A DNA stretch of 27,500 nt from Actinidia chinensis (taxonomy: Eukaryota > Streptophyta > Magnoliopsida > Ericales > Actinidiaceae): positions 17,501 through 45,000 of the forward strand of contig VIGQ01000726.1 in assembly GCA_009663005.1 (NCBI GenBank). Direction: 5' to 3'. The notes under the pieces are model-generated. The model searched no databases. It was not told where the DNA came from and saw only the letters and a program-made list of their open reading frames with translations. This document shows, piece after piece, positions 1-10,666 of this stretch (positions are counted from its first letter, which is position 1; every line of letters starts with the position of its first letter). The position numbers were made by a program, and so were the translations under genes.

Positions 1-289
1 TCTCTCTCTATTTTCATGTTATATACTAAACATAGAATTCATAACTTACCCAAATATAATACTACTTTCACATTAGTGTTACAACCCTATCTAAAATGAA
101 ATATGAGTAGCTAATCTATAATTAATAAATCACAATACGATTTGAATTCAAAACTATTTCTCGCTATCCTTATGACTGAAATCAATTTGAGTTGATCCAA
201 CGGCTCCCAGATTTCACCTCAAATATTTTTTTGTCCAAATATCATTTTCACACTCTCTCTCCCTCCCATCACTTTCACTTTCACTTTCT
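1..289 (+). repeat. AT-rich flank with a partial copy of the family M module
   Basis: No gene is seen. About 105-260 aligns by eye, in the same orientation, with 1460-1600: both carry an 'AATCTATAAT' block, a 'TTTGAATTC' block, a 'TTTGAGTT' block, then 'GATTTCACCT' or 'GATCTCACCT' and a T-run followed by 'TATCA(C/T)TTTC'. The same order recurs in both orientations at about 17.7, 18.7, 19.4, 20.2, 24.0 and 24.5 kb. I call this dispersed sequence family M; only its inner half is present here. CT-rich stretches follow at 255-300. Confidence 0.5.
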
Positions 290-1210
290 CTCTCCCTCAT
301 AATTCTCACTCTGTTTTTCGTCTCATCACGTTCACATTCAACCATTTTATACTTTTTTAATACCCTTTATTCATTTTTTTTAACTTTCACTTCTGAATTT
401 TTATATAATTTTTTTTTATAGAATTTTTATAACCCTTTAATTTTCTTTTTTCTTTTAATACCCTTATTCTTTTTTTTTTAAACGTCACTTTCGATTTTTT
501 ATAAAAAAAATGATAATAAAATTTTATAATTTCGTTTACTGCCCACCTTTATATGTTTTTATAAAAAAAATATGAATCCAGATTTTTTATATTTGTTTTA
601 AATCTTGGTGAGTGGATAGTTTATTGTTATTTTGTTATTTGAGTCTTTTTTTAATACCCCTTAATTCTTTTTTTACTTTCACTTCTAATTTTTATTAAAT
701 ATATAATATAATTTCTTTTGGAAGAGATTATTGATTAGAAGTTATATTCTTATGTAATGTTGAATTACTACTGTTTGATACTTTCAACATTATTTTTCTA
801 TATATTTTTTAATAAATTAAATTATAAAAATATATTATTAATTTTCAAGGATGTCTCCAATAACGAATAACATATAACTATCAATCGCATCGAAATTTTA
901 AAAAAAAAAATTAAAAATTTTGATTCATATTTTTTTTTCTTATAAAAAACATAAGGGGGGAGTAAAAAAATTATTAAAATTTTTACCATCATAATTTTTT
1001 TTTATATATAAAAATAAAAAAAAATTAAGGGGTATTAAAGAAAAAAAATAAAGGATTATAGATTTAATCATAATTTTTTTTTATATATTCAGAAGTGAAA
1101 TAAAAAAAAATTAGGGGTAGTAAAAAAAGCATAAAGGGTGTAAAAATAAAATAAAAGGATTGAATGGCAAAAAATTAATAATTTTGAGTAAGAATTGAGG
1201 TAAAAGTTGA
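290..1210. mobile_element. Fold-back DNA element with ~300-bp inverted arms
   Basis: The reverse complement of about 910-1210 matches about 290-585 in order. Shared landmarks are 'CACTTCTGAAT' (left, near 390; complement near 1090), 'TTTAATACCC' (near 455; complement near 1035), and 'ATATGAATC' close to the spacer (near 570; complement near 925). The spacer (586-909) is AT-rich and has no open frame. Arm length is too great for a Stowaway or Tourist MITE and fits a Mutator-like or fold-back element. Target duplications were not recognised, so the outer limits are approximate. Part of the match is simple T/A runs, but the shared non-homopolymer blocks are too many and too collinear for chance. 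Confidence 0.6.
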
Positions 1211-1459
1211 AAGTCAAAAAAAAAATTCACATTAATGTGGTGCAGTTGTCAAGGCGTGAAAAAACAATCCCTCTTATTTTTAGTTTTATTTAAATATTAG
1301 TTATGTTTAGATTAGTTAATTTTCTGAGAAAGCAACTTAAAAAATTACCTTGTTTATGATTTCTTGTTTTTATTTTTTCTTTCTGCGTTAAGAATCCTCA
1401 AAAATTGTGAATTTTTTATTATTTTTTTTTGGCGTAGTGTCCATGGTACGGGCAAATTA

Positions 1460-1800
1460 TTAATCTATAATACAATCCATCAACTATATTTGAATTCTAA
1501 ATCTATCCTCTCGGCTATCATACGTGTAAATTCATTTGAGTTATCAAACGGGCTTCAGATCTCACCTAAATTTATTTTTTTTTGCCCAAAACTATCACTT
1601 TCTTCTGCTCGCAAGGCGTGAGACCCACATAGATTCTTATCCAATGGACAAAAAACCTTAAAGGGGGGTATAAAAATTACCATTGAATCATTTTTAGTAG
1701 GGACTCTGTTTACTTTTACACACAAAAGTTAAAACACAATTCTTTCTCCCTCATTTTTTTGTATTTAATCATTTTTTATATTTTGATCAAACTTTTATAT
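1460..1800 (+). repeat. Family M terminal module, copy M1
   Basis: This copy holds the order of family M from inside to outside: 'TTTGAGTT', 'GATCTCACCT', 'AAACTATCACTTTC', 'GTGAGACCCACATAGATT', 'TATCCAATGGACAAAAAA', 'CATTGAATCATTTTTAGTAG'. An outer tail (about 1745-1800) contains 'TTTGTATTTAATCA' and 'TTTTGATCAAACTTT'. The tail recurs after the same terminal block at about 18045-18100 and 19630-19700, so the repeat extends beyond the block that first looks like its end. No coding capacity is seen. Non-autonomous DNA transposon end is my inference. Confidence 0.6.
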
Positions 1801-2189
1801 TATTTTATTTATTCTTACGATTAAGAGAGTTTAAAAATATATAAAATTTACTATGTGATTATCTGTTTTTAATTTTGTTGTAAAACTCTAACATTAATAT
1901 ATGTGACGCTAATATTTTTTTTTAAGTAGGGCCCCTGGGCAATTACTAATAATACTATTAAAAACTGTGATTTTTTTTTAAAATTATGAGGTCTATAGTC
2001 GCTTTCAGGTCGTTTTCTTGAGTTTCCATTCCTGTGGTGTGATATCATTAATTTGTGTAATAGAATAACCTAAAGTGTTTATCTGTGCATAGAATGATTC
2101 TAAGTGGTTGTCCAAAAAAAATCCAATAATCAGTTGGATATCGGACCTGAAACGAACGAACGTGCCTTTTGGAATTAGTTCTATGGTTT
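1801..2189. other. Unassigned AT-rich DNA
   Basis: No gene, RNA or clear repeat structure is visible. There is a 'TTTTTTTTAAGTAGGGCCCC' stretch near 1915-1934 that resembles the outer block of family M and could be a further eroded end. Confidence 0.4.
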
Positions 2190-2960
2190 AATGGTTGATT
2201 CTGATTTTTAAAAATGAAGAATTACGCCGGTACAAATGTGGTCGATTACCGATGTGTTTTTGTTTTCAAAACCGTGGTCGCACCGGAATCGGAACCGATT
2301 ATATATATATGTGTGTATTAATAAGGTATATGTATATATATATGTATATATATTACTGCGAACCCATATTTTATGTAGACTTAACCCCTAAAGCTTGTTA
2401 ATTTATACCTACGGGATTATTTGGTTTTCTCCAAAAAAAATATTTTCACTCCCATGGATATTAGGATTACTCCATCCCCTTCCCTCAAAAATCCTTTCAC
2501 ATTTTTCTCTACCAAGATTTTATCAATTAATTTTTTTTATTTCCATTATGAATTCTTTTCAATTCTTCGTTATTCTTTTTTTGTGTTATCCATTTAAATT
2601 CTAAACTTTTTATGAGTGTTAATTGCCTATATTTAGAGTTGGGTGATGTTGTAATATCATTTAATGAGTCAATCTATGAAACTATTTTGTATTAATTTTG
2701 GTTCTGAAATATTAATGAACCATTATGAGTTATTAATACGAATAATTTTGTTTAATGTTCTAAATTTATAAAAAATATTTAAATGTAATTGGATTGAACG
2801 GAACCGAAACGGAACCGAAACCGATATAAACGTGATTGGTTTTGGGTTTGGTTCTATACTTGTAAGTTTAGGTTCCGGTTTTATTTTTTTAGAACCGTAA
2901 ACATGGATTGGTTCATGGATTTCTTTGGAACCGGATAATCCGACCAGGGATACCACTAGT
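2190..2960. mobile_element. Possible decayed hAT-type element rich in GGAACCG motifs
   Basis: The left part (about 2225-2310) has 'AAAACCGTGG', 'CACCGGAATCGGAACCGATT'. The right part (about 2790-2945) has repeated 'GGAACCGAAAC', 'AGGTTCCGGTTTT', 'TTTGGAACCGGATAATCC'. Copies of one short motif crowded in both orientations near both ends are typical of the subterminal regions of hAT elements, where the transposase binds. The middle is AT-rich and contains an AT/GT microsatellite. I could not find matching terminal inverted repeats or an 8-bp target duplication, so the limits and the class are tentative. Confidence 0.35.
2304..2353. repeat. (TA)n / (ATGT)n microsatellite
   Basis: Interrupted TA and TATG repeats run for about 50 bp within the GGAACCG-rich segment. 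Confidence 0.85.
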
Positions 2961-4275
2961 AGAATCACCTAAATTTTGTTGTTGATCATTGAGGATTATG
3001 GGGTATGGGTTTCTGATCAGACAAGCGGTTTTGGTGTGATCTTGTAACGAGACTAAGGGACCGAATCTTGAAAAATTGACTCCAGTTGAGGAGGGGAAGA
3101 ATTGAGGAGATTGAACATGCTAGTCTTAACCACATGCATTGGTGGAATTACAGAAAACGCCCACCACCGTTCGTTAAATTACTCTTACTCCAACTTTAAT
3201 GCTCATCCCTCTTTATGAGATTTTGGAAATGTAATTATTAAAATTATCTCGTTACAGAAAAAGTTTATTGCGATATCAAAAATTGCAAAGGATAGGTACA
3301 ACGGAGCATTAAATAGTTAGGAAAATCTCTGATCAAAATTGGCAAAACAAACTTCTTGTCAAATTTGGTTAGCGATATGATTTTCCCAAACTTGTCAAGT
3401 CACCAACAGTATTTTGAATCGTCAATCCATTTTTGATGAGATGGTAGACAATGAGTAGTGTGATTGACAAAATGACATTGAACTAATGTAGCGACATCAT
3501 GCCATTTTGCTTAATTTTTTAAAAATTTTATAAAACTTGTAATCTGCCAAAAAAAAAACTGACTTTGGTTTTGCCAAAAAGAATCTCTCAACCATTGAGT
3601 TACTCTTAACGGTGTCATTTTTTTATTTTTCTGCAGATCTATATCGGGGTGAATGCTATTTTAGTACAATTATCTGCTGTTTAATTATTATCTAAAGATT
3701 ATCAAAAATCCTAAAACACTTAGTGATGACATGACAAGTTTTTGCGGAAACTAAATTGGAAAGAGCATCTTAATGGTTTGACCCATATCTCTGCTATTGC
3801 CAAATTTTTTTTTTTGGGTGTTTGGAGAATGGAAAAATGTGCTCTAAAGGTTAGGCAAAACATTGTCTGTGCCCCGCGAATTATGCACAAGTATCACTCT
3901 CCGAATGTCTTTGCCACATCCATCATTAATAGTTTGGATTTTCAACGACATTGATTAGAAAATGATGACAGCGTAACGAATTTTTGATAAAATATCATCA
4001 AAAGACACAAACCCAATTAGAAATGTACATGTTCCAATTTGGCCCCAAAAAGAAATGACTGTCAAAATCTTGGCAACACATTTTGCCAACCAGGAAAACA
4101 TCAAATTTTGGTCTTCTTTTCCAAAATTTTGGCCAACGTTGTTTTTAATTAGAATAAAAATTATTCCTAACTGATGTGGATAATGCAAGAGGGATTATCT
4201 ATTCAAGTGGGGAGACCTACTGTTGAAGGACATGGATCGGTGGTCTGCGGTTGAGGGGCACTTGGTACATGGGGG
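2961..4275. other. Unassigned intergenic DNA
   Basis: No gene is supported. Short open frames here show no recognisable domain and have no homologue I know. About 3545-3600 and 3800-4140 contain several 'TTTTGCC' / 'GGCAAAA' words in both orientations, as seen in some plant MITEs, but I could not pair them into arms. Confidence 0.4.
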
Positions 4276-4372
4276 GTGGTTGGGTTGACACCAAAGTTGA
4301 CCCGACCAAGACCATGGTTTTTTTCAAAGGCATTTCTCCAAATCATTATCAAGTAAGCAAGTGTTCCAATCA
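4276..4372 (+). repeat. Direct repeat D1 (pair with D2)
   Basis: It starts 'TTGGGTTGACACCAAAGTTG' and goes on through 'ACCAAGACCATGG', a T-run, 'GGCATTTCTCC' and 'GTAAGCAAGTG'. The same order occurs at 5672-5768 in the same orientation with roughly 80 percent identity by eye. The two copies bracket repeat A (5030-5578). The minus strand has an open frame across D1 (4203-4442), but D2 does not keep it open, so coding is not supported. Confidence 0.75.
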
Positions 4373-5029
4373 TATAAACTAACTCATTGAGCATAGCCAT
4401 TGTATGGAAGCTTAATTTGACACATACCGCAATGGCCCACATTTCTTAATCATATTTGGCGTACACTTGATGCCGATAACGTTCATTAGATTGCACAACG
4501 ATTCTCTGCCCTGCAAAAGTTTCTATTCATGCATCTCAATGCAATCTCAAGTGCAGTATCATGCCTCGATATTTATTGCATTGTAAAATTCTCACCGATC
4601 ATCGATTGAGTAGATCGGGGGAGGAGTTTAGGTGGAATGTACAAGTCTTGTTATGGAGATGTAGCCATTCTCTGCCTATTTAAACTTTGAGCACTGCCTA
4701 CTCGGAGGAAAACTTCAAAGCTCGAAGGCAATGTCACTCTTCGGTTATTGTTTTCACTCTTGCATGAAACGATTTTCCTTTAAACGTTCGTTTTAATTTA
4801 AACCTTATTGGGAGGAGAATGAGAATATGTCGTATCCGATTCTGTAATAACATTCATTTCGAACAAATTTAAAACAAGAAAAATTGTTCCAGATGATACC
4901 TTATCAAGTTTGGAAATAGGGTCTAAAATTAAGATAGACCCTCAAATTGGAACGTGATTCTTACATAAAGAAAAAAATCGTAATAACAAAAATTTCTTAA
5001 TTCAAACACCGAGATGTTGTTACAATAAA
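4373..5029. other. Unassigned DNA between D1 and repeat A
   Basis: Somewhat less AT-rich than its surroundings. No open frame, RNA gene or repeat could be supported on either strand. Confidence 0.4.
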
Positions 5030-5578
5030 ACGTTACTTGCTTATGCTTTACCCAGTGGCTCGGATTGGAACGAAACGAAAAGCACAACCAATGCCAAGGG
5101 CGGGCAGACGACACCGGTGTGTCGGGCTCAAACGTATCCAGGGCAGTACCCACTGCTGTGGCGGGTCAATGTAGGGCGTACGCAGATTCAAACCCGGTTA
5201 CTTTACTCGATGTAACTGTAAACGACCTGTTTATCGCTGCTGCGAAAGACGGGCATTCCCTCTATTTACGGATAGGGGGTTAGGGGGTCGGGGTGCAAAG
5301 GCTATGGGATGCACTCATGGTTGCATTGCAGGGGTCCCATGATTACAGTTTGGAACCCAAAATTCTTTACAAATATATGTTTGCGTGGACATTGGGGGTG
5401 GGGCCGGTGGGCATGGATTGTGGATCGAAATGGATGTGCATTGTTGATTCAAGGAGTAGATTGATGATAAATATTTATTTCTGGATTTCAAAAATGGATT
5501 GAGGAATTTTAGGTTTACAAGGTTGGAATTGGTTGGTGGATACAAGCCTATTTTAAATTCTACTTGTACAAAATATTT
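5030..5578 (+). repeat. Dispersed repeat, copy A (uninterrupted)
   Basis: This stretch aligns in order with 11262-11375 followed by 15685-16075 (copy B). Shared blocks are 'AGTGGCTC', 'CCAGGGCAGTACCCACTG', 'GTAACGACC' (here GTAAACGACC), 'GGGCATTCCCTC' (B: GGGCAATCCCTC), 'GCATTGCAGGG.TCC', 'AAATGGATG' (B: AAATGAATG) and 'TACTTGTACAAAATATT' (B: TATTTGTACGAATATT). GC content is above local background. Open frames 5065-5283 (72 codons) and 5293-5502 are not conserved as frames in copy B, so it is probably not a protein gene. The class of the repeat is unknown: a SINE-like part, a non-autonomous element or a gene fragment are all possible. Confidence 0.7.
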
Positions 5579-5671
5579 AGGCGAAATCTATAGGAACATA
5601 CCGTGTACCGTAAAATTAAAACGTTTAATAATTGTAGTGTTGTTATGATAAATTGCCAGGGAATGTTACGG

Positions 5672-5768
5672 CGGGTTGGGTTGACACCAAAGTTGACCCA
5701 ACCAAGACCATGGGTTTTTTCCACGGCATGTCTCCCAAAGTCATTACAGGTAAGAAAGTTGTTTTGAC
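5672..5768 (+). repeat. Direct repeat D2 (pair with D1)
   Basis: Same block order as 4276-4372, beginning 'TTGGGTTGACACCAAAGTTG' and containing 'ACCAAGACCATGGG', 'GGCATGTCTCCCAAAGTC' and 'GGTAAGAAAGTT'. Together with D1 it flanks copy A at a spacing of about 1.4 kb. Confidence 0.75.
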
Positions 5769-6607
5769 CATATAGGTGTTAGAAATTATTCAATTATTTT
5801 GAGGAGCATGATCGAAGAAATGATTCCTCATTTAACATGAATTATTCAATATTTTGAGAGCAATGATCGGGAGCAATGATTCCTCATGAATGTAGAAAAG
5901 GTGTCTCGTAATTAAAATTTTACGGGTACAGACTCACAATTAGGTGAGTGAGGAGGTAGTTAGGGGGGGAGGAGAGAGCTATTATCTCTCAATAGTACCA
6001 ATAACACAAATTGTATTTGATTTGTTGCTGCTTATTAGCTGTAACACTTTTGCTTTTTTCTTATCTTAAAATTGTGTCAAAATTTTGTCTCTTTCGCTGT
6101 GGGCCCAAAATAAGTTTTAAAAAGTTAAATAAAAACTTCCTTGATTTTGTTTTTTTTAAAACGCTATTTTGATATTTTTTAACATTTTGTTTTGAATAAT
6201 ATCAACTTTAAAGTTATACGTCAAATATAACAACACATTTTGAGCAATAGCCTTAGATCTAAGAATAAATTTTACACTAGGAACATTTGGGTTATAGAAA
6301 AAATTATATATACTATATATATATATATATCTATATTATATATAATATTGTAGTTTCTAAAAGTTGTCACAACAAACGAAAAGTGATGTGAAAGGCAATT
6401 TCAGAATGTAAGTATGATAAGGCAAAAGGTCAAGTTTGTTTTGAACGAGACCTAATTTAATAAGTAGAAAGGGTCTTTTTATTCAGTTTAAAAAAAATTT
6501 TAAAACTGAAAATTAAATTTGTAATATATATATTTTACATTTATTTGTATATTAAAAAGAGCCTTTCGTATTGTGAGGCCTTAGGCAATAGCTGTAATTG
6601 GCCCTAG
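5769..6607. other. Unassigned AT-rich DNA left of the copia element
   Basis: No gene is seen. Two related stretches near 5785 and 5840 ('AATTATTCAAT..TTTTGAG' followed by 'AATGATTCCTCAT') form a short local duplication. A (TA)n microsatellite lies at 6303-6348. The last 150 bases contain 'GTGAGGCCTTAGGCAATAGC' (6577-6596), which reminds me of the subterminal part of some plant hAT elements; this is recall only and weak. Confidence 0.4.
6303..6348. repeat. (TA)n microsatellite
   Basis: An interrupted TA tract of about 45 bp. Confidence 0.85.
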
Positions 6608-6889
6608 TGGTTTGTTGTTAAAGATAAAGAAGAGGGAAAGTACACTTTTAACATACATAAGTAGCTGGATAATGAATATTGTACTAATCTGACTCTTTGA
6701 TTGATAAACCAAGCAAGTCTTATATAGGCTAGAAAACAAACGGATAGAAGCAAGAAATATGAATAATAAAGCATGAAATGGAACTGACAACTGACAAAAC
6801 CAAACTCCCAACTAGCAGAAACTCCTAAAGAATAGGTCAACCAAAGGACTTATGAGCAAAGTAGCTAATCAAAACAAAGACCCTTAACA
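6608..6889 (-). repeat. 3' LTR of the copia element
   Basis: On the minus strand it starts TGTTAAGGG (complement of 6881-6889) directly after the polypurine tract. It shares with 10680-10975 the blocks 'TTGATAAACCAA', 'TATATAGGCTAGAAA', 'AAACGGATA', 'AGCAAGAAA' and 'TAGAAACTCC'. The complement of 6719-6727 gives a TATATAAG-type TATA box expected for the U3 promoter. The inner-strand end near 6608 is uncertain by up to about 8 bases because the terminal 15 bases differ from the other LTR. Confidence 0.9.
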
Positions 6890-6896
6890 CCCTCCC
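6890..6896 (-). other. Polypurine tract of the copia element
   Basis: The minus strand reads GGGAGGG immediately before the 3' LTR TGTTAAG, the position and composition expected for the plus-strand DNA primer of reverse transcription. Confidence 0.8.
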
Positions 6897-7480
6897 TTAA
6901 ACTAAAGTAGGCGTCATCAAACATATTAGTTTTAATAGAGTCTCACTATTTGTTGTAAAGAGTGTCGTCAACCTTTATTTCCTCCTTAATTTTGTAGCTT
7001 ATACCAAACTCAGAATGAGTATTATAGGATTACACCTCATCATGAGCTATGTCCAAGATCTCGACATGCATACTTGTTTTGAGAAAGAAATAAAATTCTA
7101 GTTTATGTTAGAAGATTTGCACCACTTTAGCTAGAAAATGTGAAATGCATTCATGCCAAGATCAGACATCTCAAATTAGCCATCATGGATTTCTTTTAAA
7201 CATACCAAACATGGAGTCTTTTTTCCAGAGTAGATTAAATAATCTACCATATAAGCAAACAATGAGGCATTTTTCCTCCCTCTTCATCTTTTATAAAAGT
7301 GTATTGTTTAATACAAACATTTTTGAAATCCTTCCGTCATAAATAAGTTTTGATACGATGTGATACCAAGGCCCGATTGGAGCTTGTTTTAATCCAGATA
7401 GAGCTATCTTTAACTATACCTTTAGGATCATTGACAAATTTTACATAACTAGGTGGTTGATCGATAAATACCTCTTCTTT
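6897..7480 (-). pseudogene. Reverse transcriptase remnant, C-terminally deleted, no RNase H
   Basis: In three frames on the minus strand I read parts of a copia RVT_2 domain: KIALSGLKQAP (complement near 7379-7411; family usual KKALYGLKQAPRAW), FAYMVDYLIYSG (near 7230-7256; family YVDDLIYTG), EFEMSDLG (near 7165-7190) and a CNPI block near 7030. The second catalytic aspartate of the YVDD box has become tyrosine and the motif holds an extra residue, so the polymerase cannot work. Between the CNPI block and the polypurine tract only about 130 bases remain. RNase H would need more than 400, so it has been deleted. Confidence 0.85.
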
Positions 7481-8189
7481 CAAAATCTCCATGGAGGAAT
7501 ACTGATTTCACATCCAACTGGCAGATAGGCCATGATGAGGTTTGAGCGCCATAGCAATCACCAATTTGATGTATCAGCCTTCTTTGCAACCGGACCGCAA
7601 GAGATTTCTTGGAATCAACACCAAACTCTTGCTTGTAGCCTTTTTAGCTACCAAGCATGCCTGTGCTTGTCAATCTCCACCATTTCCTCAAAGGGGATTT
7701 ATGTCTGTAAACCCTTTACACTCATCAGATTGTCTGTGTTGCCCTTTTGGAAGATCACATAGCTCCCAGTATCATTTTCTTTCAATGGCTTAGTAATTTC
7801 AGCATCCATAGCACACCTTTCTCCAAGTGTTGGTTCTTGATAGCCACTTTCAAAATTTCTTCTTCTTGGGGTAGGATCACAATCTGAAAACAGAGCAATA
7901 TGCGTAAAGCAGGTATCACCTTGGTCAACTGCAATTACCTCATATAGTCATTCCATCGCCCCTATGGGATTTCTTCGAACACGCTAGGCTTGTGATTCAG
8001 CTTCAGTGTGGGCTATTGATCAGCTATTGGAACATTTGGAGAGAGTGACTTCCTATTCTTGCTCATTCTATAGGTTGCTGCCCCTTTCTCAGTATCAGTC
8101 AGAAATATGCGTGAATAAATTTCGTTAAACACCATTTGATTCCATGACCATGTGCCTTTTTCTCAAATACAACATCATGGCTGATGACC
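7481..8189 (-). pseudogene. Eroded pol linker between integrase and reverse transcriptase
   Basis: This part corresponds to the weakly conserved C-terminal half of integrase and the N-terminal part of reverse transcriptase. Scattered matches on the minus strand include a phrase resembling the family's start of the RT fold (EW...AI....) near 7940 and a CYS/PRO-poor linker. There are many stops. On the plus strand, overlapping open frames at 7532-7793 are shadows of this region. Confidence 0.6.
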
Positions 8190-9060
8190 AATTTTCATAA
8201 TGGTGCTAGGATTGTTATGTTTATAGAGCTTTTGATTTATCACCTAACTCCAAGAAAAAATGCATTTTTACGCCTGGTTATCTAGCTTCTTCCTCTTCGA
8301 TCTGGAATATGGAGGCAAGGAATGACACCCAAAAAAATTCGGAAATATCTACTATAGGTTTCTCCACTCCATGCTTCCTCTGGTGTCATATTTGACATAG
8401 CAAGTGTGGGATTCTGTTCAATCTCTGAATGCCTCTTCAAATAATGCTCAGCGCCAAAAATTTTTAGAATGCCACTTGTTGAATAAGACTTCGCTACCAT
8501 ATTCAGAATAGGGCGATTCTGTATTTCACAAACACATTTGCTGCGGGTGGGGGGGGGGGGGTGCGTATAAGCTTGCTGATAAGTGCCTATTGACTGGCAT
8601 GGTATCTCATAGAAATTTGCAAATTTTCTGATGAGAGATATTCACTACACACCCGTGCCGTAAAGCTTTGATTGGGCTACCACCTCTTTCAACAAGGGCT
8701 TATAATGTAAAGGCTGCAAGGCTTCAGATTTCTTGCAAAAAATAAACCAAGGTTTACGACTATAATCATCCAAGGAAAGTGATTATATAATGTTACCTCC
8801 ATTAGAATAGAGTGGCGTGTTGGCCCGCACAAGTCTGGCGTGTACTAGCTCCCAAAACATCGATGGTGCCCTTGCAAAAATTTCCTTTTGGAAAGCATTC
8901 CGTGTTAGTTTGCTAACAAACACATTCTTCACAGATTTCAGAAGGAGGGGGAAAACTCAAATTCTGGAAGGATTCCACCATATGTTGCTGCAAGGGTCTT
9001 AAATCCACCGAAACTAAGATGGCCATAGCGGGAAAAGGCCATACCATGCCTCATCTTTTA
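8190..9060 (-). pseudogene. Integrase remnant (zinc-binding region and core)
   Basis: Minus-strand fragments follow the order of copia integrase: GHLSFGGF (complement near 9010-9035, the HHCC zinc-binding region), a cysteine and basic stretch near 8880-8945, then DLCGPTRHS (near 8815-8850; family DLCGPM at the start of the rve core). Later come LAMSNMTPEEAWSG (near 8365-8410; family SNMTPEEAWSG) and KCIFLGV (near 8240-8262). The longest open piece is 8282-8500, 72 codons. A 13-base G run at 8549-8561 and many frameshifts interrupt it. The catalytic D-D-E set is not complete. Confidence 0.88.
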
Positions 9061-9339
9061 ATTTGCTGAGAGCACGGAATAGGGTGTTGTGGAGAAAATG
9101 CGGGACATATGATTTCTATATCAGGTTAAATCATTTAGTAATAACCCCAACTTTGCGTCTCGATCTGACAACTCATCGTGATAGAAATCTCGTATAATTC
9201 TATAACCGACCCACACTAAGCACGTTGGGCTTTAAATCAGTACCAAAAGAAACATTAGCGCTTGTCTGGGGGGCATTTTCTTGGTGGCGATTGTACTTTT
9301 CTTTCCCATAACAGAAACTGGGAGTTTGTTCACACACAC

Positions 9340-9450
9340 TTAACACGAGCTGTGAAAGGCATCCGCAAAGTCAGAAAGTCCCTCCTTTTCCACACATGTG
9401 AGATGGCTGCAGCCAGTGTCTAAATACCATCAGTGTTGTGGGTGACTGGT
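9340..9450 (-). pseudogene. Aspartic protease active-site remnant
   Basis: The minus strand reads W-Y-L-D-T-G-C-S-H, with the D-T-G codons at the complement of 9412-9420. This matches the copia protease active site (usual W-x-L-D-S/T-G-A/C-S-x-H). The catalytic aspartate triad is kept although the surrounding frame is broken. Upstream on the minus strand (9650-9890) an arginine/glycine-rich stretch corresponds to the end of gag, but I cannot read an intact CCHC zinc knuckle. Confidence 0.78.
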
Positions 9451-9849
9451 TCATTCCTATCAGCGTGACTGTAACCATCAAAAGATATCCCACCTGCTTC
9501 TTCTTTAGTTTGATTAGCTTACTTATGTTGAAGTGCCAAATTTATGATAGCTTTATTAAAGTTTTTTAAGTTTTTTTTGGTTGACTCGTCTTTCGGAGTT
9601 TTCTCTAGTAGTTTCTTTCGCCCAACATTGGTCATTCAAGAAAACTAGCGACATACATATGATTGAAAATTACCATCACATGTGACATTTGATAGAAATT
9701 CCTACATTGGCGACTTGTTGGACTGACTTGTCATAATGGGATCGAATGATGGCCTCCACGTCCGCTTCCTCTTCCTTGGAAATTGATTCTTTGAGGCGGA
9801 TGGTGTTGTGGTGCCATGATCCAGTGTTTGTGTTTGCCCCACTACCTCG

Positions 9850-10610
9850 ACTTTGGCCTCGACCTCTATCTCCACTTAGGGTAAAGTGAGTTTTCTAATG
9901 AGGGCCTTCAAGGCTGCTTCTTGCTCTGCTAGTTATTTTGTGCTCAGTGAACCAACAAAGAACTTTGCAATGTCATCAATTGAAAGTTCATTGATATCAT
10001 TAGATCTTCAAGCGAACAGATACAAAAATTAAAATTTTGGTGGTCATGATCGCAAGAATATGTCTCAATGATGGTGAGCGTTCGTGTCTGGTCGCCAGAT
10101 GGGATCTGCATTCTGGTTGCCGATTTTTGACCATGTTCTTGAAAAAATAATCCGTAAGCCGACTTCCTGACTTCATTCGAAACAGTCAAACACTACGAAG
10201 GAAATTTGCTTGAAGTGTTGCCTCTTCAGCCCTTGCTTAATCCTTGATACTTTTTCTTCAGTGGAATCCCAATGAGCTGGAGGTAATCCTTGCAAAAGAA
10301 TATAGTTTTCAAAGGGATGAGCGATCAACTAGCGGGAAAAGAGACGTCTTTGCTTAAGATTTTTTTTTTTTTTTTTTTTTTTCTGTCAGCTTCAGCCCTT
10401 AAGTCCGTCTTTCTGCGCAGCAGTCAACCACACCCCGCTGACTTGTTTACTACTCCAAAAACCAGAACTGTCCGTATTCTTTGGACCTCAAACAATCTCA
10501 TGAGCATGCTCCACAATGGTCAAAATGTGGAATGGCTGGCTGCCACACAAGTAGTTTATGAAACCATCATTTGCCCTATGCGTTGCGAAAATGAACAAAC
10601 AAATTGAAAA
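9850..10610 (-). pseudogene. gag remnant (UBN2-type copia Gag)
   Basis: Fragments on the minus strand match the usual Gag of this group in order. Near 10500-10560 there is PAIPHFD and a W-S-M-L-M block, then LRSKEYGQFW. Near 10130-10190 comes a serine/arginine F-F-x-x-T block. The frame 9944-10189 holds NFNFCICSLED (family FNYIVCSIEE) and ends LQSSLLVH (family ELQSSLLVHEQ). A run of 23 T (10360-10382) sits inside the gene and is not part of any Gag. No frame is open throughout. Confidence 0.85.
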
Positions 10611-10666
10611 TAGACTATAGAGTTGCTAACTATAACCCACGCTCGATCTCACTTTTCACTTTGTGA

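Noticed and set aside
4203..4442. Minus-strand open frame of 79 codons that looks protein-like with hydrophobic stretches
   Set aside because: It overlaps direct repeat D1; the paired copy D2 has stops in the same frame and no known domain was recognised.
7532..7793. Overlapping plus-strand open frames of 76 and 83 codons
   Set aside because: They are antisense to the eroded pol region and have no independent support.
10290..10607. Plus-strand open frame of 105 codons
   Set aside because: It is the antisense shadow of the copia gag remnant and contains a 23-base T run.
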